Below are positions 42,891-51,165 of a stretch of 64,000 bases of DNA, piece after piece (the first letter of the stretch is position 1; the number at the start of each line of letters is the position of its first letter). The stretch is from an uncultured Acetatifactor sp. GTDB lineage: Bacteria; Bacillota; Clostridia; Lachnospirales; Lachnospiraceae. The position numbers and the translations under genes are program-made. The DNA lies in the NCBI GenBank assembly GCA_947625675.1, contig CANQPH010000012.1, forward strand, positions 1 to 64,000. Reading direction: 5' to 3'. The notes under the pieces were generated by a model. The model was not told where the DNA came from. It saw only the letters and a program-made list of their open reading frames with translations, and did not search any database.

Positions 42891-43837
42891 TATTTGTTCC
42901 GCTCCCGCATCTTCTTTACAAAATCCTCCTTTGACACTCCTGCCTGGGAGGCCGCATCCTCGACCGAAAGCAGATCTTTCCCTACCAAATCGAAAAGAGT
43001 GTAGAAAATTCCCTCTTTTATCCCATCGTCCATTCCGTGCTTCACCCCATCCATCCAGATGGTTTTCGCCTCGTAATCCAGAACCTTTCCTCCCATAACC
43101 GATTTCACTCCTTCCCTGACCCTGTCATATTTGACGGCAAGATGCTCCACCACCTTCCCGGTCATCTCCTGCAAAATCTTTCTCGTATAGGTCGTCAGCT
43201 CTCCGGTCTCCTGCAGCTTTTCCAATCGTTTGGCAATTCCTTCGTACTCCGCCACCAACGTTTCCAACATTGCAGGATTCTTTTCATATTCCTGAAACCT
43301 TTTTTCGTACACAAAAATGTAAAACGGAAGCAGCAGCAACAATTTTTTCTCAAAAATCTCCTCTACGGTATAAAATGCCAACTTGATAACGGGAACGGTA
43401 AAGATCACGTTTCCGCCCGGGGTGCGCAGTTCGATCTCCATCCCATCCGGTGTATTCCGATTGCTTCTCAGGAACAAAATCGCCGAATGGGGAATCGTCA
43501 CCGTCAGGCGGTCTCCCTCGGCCACGCTTCTATCCAGGCCGATCTGAGTGGCGTACTCGAATATTCTCACCAGCATGCTGTTGTCAGCCGTACTCTGGCA
43601 TTCCAAAAGGTAATCTTTTTCCACCGCCCCACGAATGGTGAAGCTGCTGTCCGTGATCCGCTTCTCTTCCTCCCCATCCGACTGGTTCATGAAATGTATC
43701 TCCGGTGCCGGGAGCACCGTTTCCTCTCCTGTATAATGTTCTCCAAAAGCTTCGTTGATCAGCGGGATGATCAAACTCCTGCAATCGTTGAGCAAGGTGC
43801 GAAATACATCGTCATAAGGCGTGCTTACAAGATCCAT
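42890..43837 (-). CDS. Rpn family recombination-promoting nuclease / putative transposase
   Basis: The 315-residue protein fits the Rpn/PDDEXK_2 family. The N-terminal PD-(D/E)XK-like core includes PYDDVFRTLLND, RITDSSFTIRG and the E-x-Q strand DYLLECQSTADNSMLVRIFEY (near residues 75-95). The C-terminal half is helical, with EGIAKRLEKLQETGEL and a tail HGMDDGIKEGIFYTLFDL. Escherichia coli Rpn proteins promote RecA-independent recombination. The ATG follows GGAGAGGAGAGAGG. The gene is convergent with the LRR gene, and repeat elements lie just upstream. Confidence 0.85.
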   Translation of the reverse strand: MDLVSTPYDDVFRTLLNDCRSLIIPLINEAFGEHYTGEETVLPAPEIHFMNQSDGEEEKRITDSSFTIRGAVEKDYLLECQSTADNSMLVRIFEYATQIGLDRSVAEGDRLTVTIPHSAILFLRSNRNTPDGMEIELRTPGGNVIFTVPVIKLAFYTVEEIFEKKLLLLLPFYIFVYEKRFQEYEKNPAMLETLVAEYEGIAKRLEKLQETGELTTYTRKILQEMTGKVVEHLAVKYDRVREGVKSVMGGKVLDYEAKTIWMDGVKHGMDDGIKEGIFYTLFDLVGKDLLSVEDAASQAGVSKEDFVKKMRERNK

Positions 43838-43931
43838 CCTCTCTCCTCTCCATTATATATGTTCCATCGGGAAAATACAACTGCATAATTCTGGGTTTTC
43901 CGATGGTTTCCTCGGTTTCCTTTCGTCTTAT

Positions 43932-44031
43932 GTAACAGTTCAGCCGCACCATTCGCAAAGCCGCACTACGTGCTTTCCGTCGCTTTGCGACTACCTTTGC
44001 TCATAACATGGCGGCTGGCTGAACTGTTACT
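43932..44031. mobile_element. 100-bp MITE-like hairpin element, copy A
   Basis: Perfect 14-bp terminal inverted repeats GTAACAGTTCAGCC (43932-43945) and GGCTGAACTGTTAC (44017-44030) enclose an inner stem TCGCAAAG/CTTTGCGA and an apical hairpin GCAC-TAC-GTGC. GTCTTAT occurs directly before (43925-43931) and, one base after, at 44032-44038, resembling a target duplication. A homologue lies at 62124-62222. No coding capacity. It occupies the gap between the Rpn start and a lipoprotein stop. Confidence 0.75.
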
Positions 44032-44051
44032 GTCTTATCTTATCACGCCGT

Positions 44052-44088
44052 TTCTCCAAAAGACAACCGTTTTCGACCGACAAGTTTC
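44052..44088 (-). repeat. 37-bp interspersed repeat, copy 2 (inverted)
   Basis: Inverted homologue of 41113-41149. The two copies face each other across a 2.9-kb segment holding the LRR and Rpn genes. It is followed at 44102-44117 by a small ATTGAG/CTCAAT dyad. Confidence 0.8.
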
Positions 44089-44132
44089 GACAACAGCCCA
44101 TTGAGAAAGGATGCTCAATTACAGTCCTCCGC

Positions 44133-45587
44133 TCACATCTCCAGCACGATGCACATCCGATGGGAGCGGTCGCTATAATCCGGCACCGTTTCCAGCAGGA
44201 TGCGCCGGGTCTCCGGGTCATATTCCATGGCCAGCAAATGCCTGATCCCTTTATATAGGAGGGCGGAACTCCCCACTTCCCGATGCACCTCCCCTTCCTC
44301 CTTTTTGTCGGTGTAGAGGTACAGGTCCAGCTCCCCGATCCCAAAATTCCACTGAAAATCCAGGGGGCTTAAAAAGTCCAGGGAAGACGACGTTTTCGCC
44401 TCGTAGGACTCTTTGGGAGGATCGATTGCGCCCTCCGTCGTCTCCGGGGCAGGCGTTTGGGCCACCAAAAAACTGCCGTCCTCCAGCACCTGGAAAAACA
44501 CCGGCTCCCCGGACAGCTCATAAATGCCTTCCGTGGTCAGAGGAAATACAAAAAGCTGGCTTTTCAGCTCCTGCTGGCCCCCCTGGGAATAAGGCGTGTA
44601 GATCAGTCCCGAATCCGGCGACAATTGATACTGAAAGCAGATTCGCCCTGTCCCGTAATAAAGATAGGTTTCATTGCTGCTGATCCCGCCCATCCACACC
44701 CGGGGATCCGGCGTCCCTGAGGCGTTTTCCGCAATCTCCTCCGGAGACCAGCTTTGAACCACCGCACGCAAAGTGTCTTCGCCATCATCCAGCAGGGAGA
44801 CCAGGGCGACTTCCCCCTCCGCACTTTCCGACAGGCCGGCAGCCAACCTTATCCCGCCGTCCGGGACTTGCAGTTCCCAGTCACAGGCTCTCAAGCCGGT
44901 CTCCGGATCCGCATCAAAGGCCTCTTCCCAGCTTTTCCAGGAAACTTCGGCTTTCTTTCTGGTATCATAGACGTAAATGCCGGTATCCATAGTTCCGTAA
45001 GCGTCAAAGGTGACAAAGTTCCCCAGCTCCGACCAGGAACCCGGCATTCTTTCGTCAAGGAGATCGGAGTATCCGTCCCAAGGAAAGTGCCCCAGAAGTT
45101 CCAGGGTTTTCTCCTCCTGATCATACAGCCAGATGAACACGTTATCCTCGGTCTCCGGAACGACATTGGCATAGGTATAAAGCAGGGCCTTCCGCCCATC
45201 CGGGGAAGGAAGGATGCCGAAAAGAAACAGGAATTCCGGCAATTCCGGGATTTCCCCGGTAATGTCGTAAAATCCATACCGGTAATCCACCTCCCGCAGA
45301 TCCAGGAAGCCGTCTTCCGTCTCCGTCCCCTCGCACCACAGCCGGATCTCGTGAGGATCGCAGTCCGTCAAAAAAGCGCTTCGGCCTACGTATGGATCAG
45401 TATCATATTCGTAGCTGTAAATTTTCTGCACCCGGAAGCCTTCGGTGCGCTCCTCCTCCTGACTGTCCAGGGTCCGCTCCGGATCCGGCAGAAGGATGGT
45501 CTCCTGCCTGGAAACACACCCGGTCAGATCATTGGTCAGCAGACACAGGAGCAACAGACCAAAGAATGACCCACGTTTTTTCTTCAT
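44133..45587 (-). CDS. Putative lipoprotein of a two-component system operon
   Basis: The 484-residue protein has a lipoprotein signal (SFFGLLLLCLLTNDLTGC; Cys24). I do not recognise a family. Recurrent strands such as GRKALLYTYANVVPETEDNV, FIWLYDQEEKTLELLGHFPW and RILLETVPDYSDRSHRM suggest a beta-propeller-like sensor domain, which is inference. Its ATG overlaps the histidine kinase stop by four bases (ATGA) and has GGAGGAGGTG upstream. It is thus the third gene of the regulator-kinase-lipoprotein operon and probably acts with that kinase at the cell surface. Confidence 0.7.
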   Translation of the reverse strand: MKKKRGSFFGLLLLCLLTNDLTGCVSRQETILLPDPERTLDSQEEERTEGFRVQKIYSYEYDTDPYVGRSAFLTDCDPHEIRLWCEGTETEDGFLDLREVDYRYGFYDITGEIPELPEFLFLFGILPSPDGRKALLYTYANVVPETEDNVFIWLYDQEEKTLELLGHFPWDGYSDLLDERMPGSWSELGNFVTFDAYGTMDTGIYVYDTRKKAEVSWKSWEEAFDADPETGLRACDWELQVPDGGIRLAAGLSESAEGEVALVSLLDDGEDTLRAVVQSWSPEEIAENASGTPDPRVWMGGISSNETYLYYGTGRICFQYQLSPDSGLIYTPYSQGGQQELKSQLFVFPLTTEGIYELSGEPVFFQVLEDGSFLVAQTPAPETTEGAIDPPKESYEAKTSSSLDFLSPLDFQWNFGIGELDLYLYTDKKEEGEVHREVGSSALLYKGIRHLLAMEYDPETRRILLETVPDYSDRSHRMCIVLEM

Positions 45588-47188
45588 TGCGGCACCTCCT
45601 CCAGAGCCTTCAGGCGGATAAAGAAAGCCGTCTGCTGCCCCGGCCTGCTTTTTGCGGAAATCGTCCCCTCGTGCTCCTTCATGATTTTCTGGCAGATGGA
45701 AAGTCCCAGGCCCACGCTGCCCTGTTCCCGGGAATAAGCCTTGTCCACCCGGTAAAAGGGTTCAAATATCTGACCGATCTGTTCCTCCGTCAATCCCTTT
45801 CCCCGGTTCCACACGGCCAGCACCGCCCATTCCCCCTTCAGCGTTCCCCGGATCCAGATTGGACTGTTGTCCTCTCCATATTTGATGGCATTGTCCACCA
45901 GGTTCACGATGACCTGACGCAGCCGTTCCTCCAGCCCCATCACCCACAGGGCCTCCGGGAGCTCCGTCCGCACATGAATACCGTACCGCTGGGCACGGAC
46001 CTCCATGGCCTGGGCCACGCTGCGGGCCACTTCCGCCAGATTGACGGGCTTTTTTTCTTCAGAACCGCTGCGGTCCGACATATCCAGAAGCTGCAGCACC
46101 ATCCGATGAAGCCTGGTGCTTTCCTGCAAAATATGCTGCACCCCCTGCTCCAGCAACTCCGAATCCGCCCCCTTGTCCGCTTCCAGGAGCTGGGCATAGC
46201 CCTGGATGGTGGTAAGCGGCGTCTTCAATTCGTGGGTCACATTATTAAAGAAATCCTGTCTGCTCCGCAAAAGCTTCAGGATTCTCTCCTGATCCCGCTG
46301 CATTTTCTGAAATTGGGCGCCGATGGTCTCCAGCATGACGCTGACGTTGCGGGACAGTTCTCCCACCTCGTCCTTCTGCCGGGAATCCGCCAGCGCCGCC
46401 TGGATTTCCATGTCCACCTGTCCCCGGCGCAGTTCCCTGGTCACCCGGCGGGTAATTCCCGTCAGTTCCCGAATGGGCCCCAGCACTCTTCCCATCAGAA
46501 GCAAAGAAAGCAGCAGCACTGCGGCGAAAACGGCCACCGCCGTCTGGCAGACCAGGCGCTTGGTTTCCTGGCTCTGACGGTACAGGGCGGATTTGTCCAC
46601 CTGATAGCGGATGATCCCCACCACCCTTTCTTCTATTTTCACAGGCATGGAAAAAAAGACCAGCATCCCTCCTGATTCCGGATAGGTCATGGTAAAAGCT
46701 GCATTGCCCAGAATGGCCTGATTCAGATCCTCCTCCGGCGTTTCCCCGGAAAACCCCTCTCTTTTCGCCAGAACTGTCCCTTCCCGGTCCAGGACATTTA
46801 TGGCCCAGCCGCTGGAAGCGTACAGCTCCTCCCTGATCTCCGAAGCCAGCCGGCGAAAACTGGCCTCGTCATTGTTGGCCTCGTTGAGGATCAGAAACTG
46901 ACGAACCGTGATCTCCGTATTGGTCCGAAGGGTCTGCAGCTCCTGGGTGATCTGGCTTTTCTGCAAGCTGGACAACTGGGTGTGGATGCTGATATACAGG
47001 ACCACGCCGCCCGCCGCAAAAGCGGCCAGAAGCAGGAACGCCATTTTCCACCGAAGCCCCAGCACGTAAGAGCGGGAATCCAGGAATCCGCCCGGCCTTC
47101 TGCTCCCGGGCTTCTTGTCCCCGGCCTCCTTGTTGCCTGATGCATCGCCCCCTGGCTGTGCGAAGCTCTGTTTTCTTTTATGGAACAT
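45584..47188 (-). CDS. Sensor histidine kinase
   Basis: The 534-residue kinase has two membrane helices (near residues 48-68 and 210-235) around an extracytoplasmic sensor, a HAMP domain (LGPIRELTGITRRVTRELRRG), HisKA with NVTHELKTPLTTIQGYAQLL (His near residue 313) and an ATPase domain with VNLVDNAIKYG (N box), FEPFYRVDKAYSREQGSVGL (F box) and GLSICQ (G2). It should phosphorylate the regulator encoded just upstream, whose end it overlaps by 11 bp. The stop overlaps the lipoprotein start. The signal is unknown. Confidence 0.95.
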   Translation of the reverse strand: MFHKRKQSFAQPGGDASGNKEAGDKKPGSRRPGGFLDSRSYVLGLRWKMAFLLLAAFAAGGVVLYISIHTQLSSLQKSQITQELQTLRTNTEITVRQFLILNEANNDEASFRRLASEIREELYASSGWAINVLDREGTVLAKREGFSGETPEEDLNQAILGNAAFTMTYPESGGMLVFFSMPVKIEERVVGIIRYQVDKSALYRQSQETKRLVCQTAVAVFAAVLLLSLLLMGRVLGPIRELTGITRRVTRELRRGQVDMEIQAALADSRQKDEVGELSRNVSVMLETIGAQFQKMQRDQERILKLLRSRQDFFNNVTHELKTPLTTIQGYAQLLEADKGADSELLEQGVQHILQESTRLHRMVLQLLDMSDRSGSEEKKPVNLAEVARSVAQAMEVRAQRYGIHVRTELPEALWVMGLEERLRQVIVNLVDNAIKYGEDNSPIWIRGTLKGEWAVLAVWNRGKGLTEEQIGQIFEPFYRVDKAYSREQGSVGLGLSICQKIMKEHEGTISAKSRPGQQTAFFIRLKALEEVPQ

Positions 47189-47855
47189 ATTTGTACCCCA
47201 CGCCGAATACCGTCACCAGGTGATCCTCCAGTCCGGTCTTCTTCCGGACTCGCTGAACGTGGATATCCACCGTCCTGGTATCCCCTACGTAATCATATCC
47301 CCAGATGCGGTCCAAAAGCACGGAACGGCTGAACACCTGTCGGGGATGCCTTAAGAAAAACACCAGGAGCTCATACTCCTTTGGCGTGAGGCTCAGAAGC
47401 TCTCCGTCCCGATACACGCTGTATTCCTGCTCCTTCACCACCAGGCCGCCGCAGCGCAGCTCTCCTTCCTCCGCCACCCCTCTCGCCTTGTCGAAGCGTC
47501 TCAGCACCGTCTTCACCCGGGCCACCACCTCCCGCAGGTCGAAAGGCTTGGTGATATAATCGTCCGCACCGCACTCCAGTCCGTAGAGCTTGTCCTCCAC
47601 GTTGCCCCGGGCGGTGAGCATGAGGATGGGAATCCGGTAACGCTCCGTCAGCATCCGGCACACGTCCGCCCCGCTCAAATCCGGCAGCATCCAGTCCAAC
47701 AGCACGATGTCCGGCTCCTCCTCCCGGGCCGCCTCCAGCGCCGTCCCGCCCGTATAGGCGCAGCGCACCTGGAAGCCTTCTTTTTCAAAACCGTATTTCA
47801 AAATATCCGCAATGGGCTTTTCATCTTCAATGATCAACAACTTCTTTTCGCTCAT
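47178..47855 (-). CDS. OmpR/PhoB family response regulator
   Basis: The 225-residue regulator has a receiver domain (LLIIEDEKPIADIL; phospho-Asp in DIVLLDWMLPD near residue 52; MLTARG; ADDYITKPFDLREV with Lys near 101) and a winged-helix DNA-binding domain (LTPKEYELLVFFLRHPRQVF; VGDTRTVDIHVQRVRKKTG). The ATG at 47855 with GGAGAGGGG upstream matches family starts. The frame is open 84 codons further upstream, through a repeat array, without similarity. It is the first gene of the three-gene signalling operon. Confidence 0.95.
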   Translation of the reverse strand: MSEKKLLIIEDEKPIADILKYGFEKEGFQVRCAYTGGTALEAAREEEPDIVLLDWMLPDLSGADVCRMLTERYRIPILMLTARGNVEDKLYGLECGADDYITKPFDLREVVARVKTVLRRFDKARGVAEEGELRCGGLVVKEQEYSVYRDGELLSLTPKEYELLVFFLRHPRQVFSRSVLLDRIWGYDYVGDTRTVDIHVQRVRKKTGLEDHLVTVFGVGYKYVP

Positions 47856-47924
47856 GGATCCCCTCTCCAATATATCCCTTCGGCATATCCTTGCGGCCGT
47901 TCTGCGCCGTTTCCAACTCCGCAC

Positions 47925-48125
47925 CCGCATACGGCTCCGCAGGTAACTCGCATGCACTCCGCAGGTAACTTGCGGCCGCCCTGCAGGTAATTTGCATACA
48001 TTCCAACGGTAACTTGCGGTCTCTCCGCAGGCAACGTACAGCCGTTCCGCAACGTTTCTGCAGTCGCTCCAACGGTAACTCGTATGCGTTCCGCAGGTAA
48101 CTCGCAACCACTCCGCAGGTGTTTT
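47925..48125. repeat. About nine degenerate 22-bp repeats in the response-regulator leader
   Basis: On the minus strand the unit is CAAGTTACCTGCGGAGTGCATG with variants CGAGTTACCTGCGGAACGCATA, CAAGTTACCGTTGGAATGTATG and CAAATTACCTGCAGGGCGGC. The array sits between the promoter at 48156-48185 and the ATG at 47855, so it is transcribed as leader. Confidence 0.75.
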
Positions 48126-48155
48126 TTCAGCCGCTCAGGTTAAGTATATGCCTAC

Positions 48156-48185
48156 ATTATACCCCCGTTGTTGCGAAAATGTAAA
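48156..48185 (-). promoter_or_regulatory. Promoter of the response regulator operon
   Basis: On the minus strand TTTACA (48180-48185) and TATAAT (48156-48161) are 18 bp apart. The expected start near 48149 gives a leader of about 290 nt containing the 22-bp repeat array. Confidence 0.7.
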
Positions 48186-48251
48186 TAAATTGTATCCGTG
48201 GGAAATGTTAATCTTAATATATTTAAAAATGAATCTTTTTCCAACTAGTTG

Positions 48252-48300
48252 TTGACACGGCGCAAGTTCGGTGATACAATTCTACCAACTTGTTTGGTAG
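48252..48300 (+). promoter_or_regulatory. cysK-rrf2 promoter and operator-like dyad
   Basis: Consensus TTGACA (48252-48257) and TACAAT (48275-48280) are 17 bp apart. An inverted repeat CTACCAA-CTTGT-TTGGTAG covers 48282-48300, just where transcription should begin. Position over the start suggests repression, most simply by the Rrf2 protein encoded downstream. Confidence 0.75.
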
Positions 48301-48381
48301 GTAAAATATGTACAGGTAATTTCTGTCCAGGTAAATATCTATCAGGCATTTCCATTTTAAATAGAAGCGAGGAAAAAGAAC

Positions 48382-49311
<930 letters not shown>

Positions 49312-49326
49312 GGAAGGATCTCACTT

Positions 49327-49725
49327 ATGATGATATCGACAAAGGGACGATACGCCCTGCGGGTCATGCTGGATCTGGCGGAAAATGGGAAAGACGGATA
49401 CGTCCCCATGAAAGAAGTGGCGAGACGGCAGGAGCTGTCCTTGAAATACGTGGAAAAGATCCTCCCCGCCCTGGTCAGAGAGAATTACGTGGAAGGGGTC
49501 CATGGAAAAGGAGGGGGCTACCGGTTGGTCCGGCAGCCCCGGGATTACACGGTGGGCGATATTTTAAGGCTCACGGAGGGCGACCTGGCCCCCGTGGCCT
49601 GTCTTGCCTGCGATGCAGCGGCCTGCAGCCGGGCTTCCAAATGCAAGACTCTCCCCATGTGGACCAGGCTCTACGGCCTGGTGAACGATTATTTTGACGG
49701 AATCACGCTGGCGGATCTGTTGTAA
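49327..49725 (+). CDS. Rrf2 family transcriptional regulator with Cys cluster
   Basis: The 132-residue protein is an Rrf2-type winged-helix regulator: MMISTKGRYALRVMLDLAEN, then VPMKEVARRQELSLKYVEKI (HTH) and VHGKGGGYRLVRQPRDYTVG (wing). Near residues 97-113 CLACDAAACSRASKCKT holds four cysteines in the region where IscR/NsrR members ligate an Fe-S cluster; CymR lacks these. It therefore may sense Fe-S status or sulfur supply and control cysK through the dyad at 48282-48300. Its 3' end overlaps the convergent AGE gene by 37 bp. Confidence 0.9.
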   Translation: MMISTKGRYALRVMLDLAENGKDGYVPMKEVARRQELSLKYVEKILPALVRENYVEGVHGKGGGYRLVRQPRDYTVGDILRLTEGDLAPVACLACDAAACSRASKCKTLPMWTRLYGLVNDYFDGITLADLL

Positions 49726-50981
49726 CCAGAATTGCACATTTTCTTCACCGCCGCCGCAAGGGAGCAGCCGATTTCCCCGTTATAGGGGATCAGGGTCGCC
49801 TGAAAGGCATGATACAGATCCGACTTTCCCGGCCACACCGTTCCCAGGAGACGATTTTCCGCATCCAGCTGATGGAACCAGGAACCGTTCTCATGATCCA
49901 GCACCGCCTCGTCCAGATACTTGAGGAAAGCGGCGTAATCCCGGGCGTATCCTTCCTCCCCGGTGAGACGGAACAGCACGGCGGAGGCATCGATGGCTTC
50001 CGCCAGGGTCCAGTGCATTCGATCATGAACCACAGGCTTTCCCTCCCAGTCCGTGGTATAGACGATGCCCGGAGCCCCGTCACGGTTCCAGGCGTCGGAA
50101 ACCGCCTGACGGTATAGCTTCTTCGCCGTCTCCAGGTATTTCGTGATCTCTTCCGAATCTAAAGTATAAGTGGACACCGCCCACTGAACGATCAGCCGGG
50201 CCCATTCGATGCCATGGCCGGGAGTGGCCCCGTAAGGCTTGAAAGGATCGTCCGGCTTCTCCCGGTTGCATTCCAGGTTCGCTTCCCATTTCGAGGAAAA
50301 ATGCTCCGGCAGCCGCCAACGGTTCTGAGCGGCCCATACCAGCACATGATCGATGATCCGCCCCGCCCGGATGCGGTATTTCACATCCCCTGTGGCGTCC
50401 GCCACCGCCAGGAAGGCTTCCACCGTGTGCATGTTGGCGTTGAGCCCCCGGTAATCGTCCAGTTCCGTGAATTCTGTGTTCCAGGTGTCGCAGGACAAAC
50501 CCTCCGTTTCATTCCAGAATTTTTCATCATAAAGCCCGCAGGCGTCCCGAAGCAGCTTTTCGGCCCCCGGCCTGCCCGCCAGGAGGGCGGAAGTCGCCGC
50601 CAGGATCACGAAAGCGTGGGCGTAACATTGCTTGGTGGGCAGGATCCCTCCTTCCGCCGTAAGTCCCGCATACCAGCCGCCGTGCTCCTGGTCCCGCAGT
50701 TCTCCCAGCAGCCCCTTGAGGCCCGCATCCGCCAGTTCCCCGCAGCCCTCATATCCCAACATCTCCCCGATGCTGTAGACATGAACCATCCGGGAAGTGA
50801 TCCAGGTCTCCCGAGGCCGTTCCTTCCATGGCGTGCCATCGTCCCCCAGATAATAGGAAGACCCTCCCGGTGCGGGGAATTTTTGCCCGAAACGGAGCAG
50901 CCCTTCCCTGATTTCCTTCAAAAATGCACGGTTTTCCGCCGTATCAAGCTGATATTTCCGATTTCCTTCCATATCCGACAT
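49689..50981 (-). CDS. AGE family epimerase/isomerase (YihS-like aldose-ketose isomerase)
   Basis: The 430-residue (alpha/alpha)6 barrel protein belongs to the N-acylglucosamine 2-epimerase superfamily. Conserved catalytic His segments are visible: LPTKQCYAHAFVILAATSAL, NANMHTVEAFLAV, TPGHGIEWARLIVQW and VVHDRMHWTLAEAIDASAVL. The pattern resembles YihS-type mannose/sulfoquinovose isomerases, but cellobiose or GlcNAc epimerases share the fold. The ATG at 50981 is very close to AGGAG; the ATG at 50972 is equally possible. It is on the same strand as the solute-binding protein gene upstream and convergent with the Rrf2 gene. Confidence 0.85.
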   Translation of the reverse strand: MSDMEGNRKYQLDTAENRAFLKEIREGLLRFGQKFPAPGGSSYYLGDDGTPWKERPRETWITSRMVHVYSIGEMLGYEGCGELADAGLKGLLGELRDQEHGGWYAGLTAEGGILPTKQCYAHAFVILAATSALLAGRPGAEKLLRDACGLYDEKFWNETEGLSCDTWNTEFTELDDYRGLNANMHTVEAFLAVADATGDVKYRIRAGRIIDHVLVWAAQNRWRLPEHFSSKWEANLECNREKPDDPFKPYGATPGHGIEWARLIVQWAVSTYTLDSEEITKYLETAKKLYRQAVSDAWNRDGAPGIVYTTDWEGKPVVHDRMHWTLAEAIDASAVLFRLTGEEGYARDYAAFLKYLDEAVLDHENGSWFHQLDAENRLLGTVWPGKSDLYHAFQATLIPYNGEIGCSLAAAVKKMCNSGYNRSASVIPSK

Positions 50982-51165
50982 ATCTCCTTTTTGCCGAGAT
51001 TTCTTTCAACGTAATTCGCTTTTTTCCAGCGTAATTCTCCAGCAGCCTGCGCCGCCGGCTCCATTTCGCTTCCGTTCTCATTCTAACACACTCAAATGTG
51101 ATATGCAAAACAAATCTATTGAATTCCTCCATTCAAAATTTCAATCGTTACAACTCACTCTCAAT

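Noticed and set aside
47856..48107. 84-codon N-terminal extension of the response regulator
   Set aside because: The receiver domain begins at the internal ATG with a good ribosome binding site; the extension is translated repeat sequence.
29425..48125. Possible CRISPR arrays at the repeat regions
   Set aside because: Repeats are contiguous and diverged, without constant repeats separated by unique spacers, and no cas gene is present.
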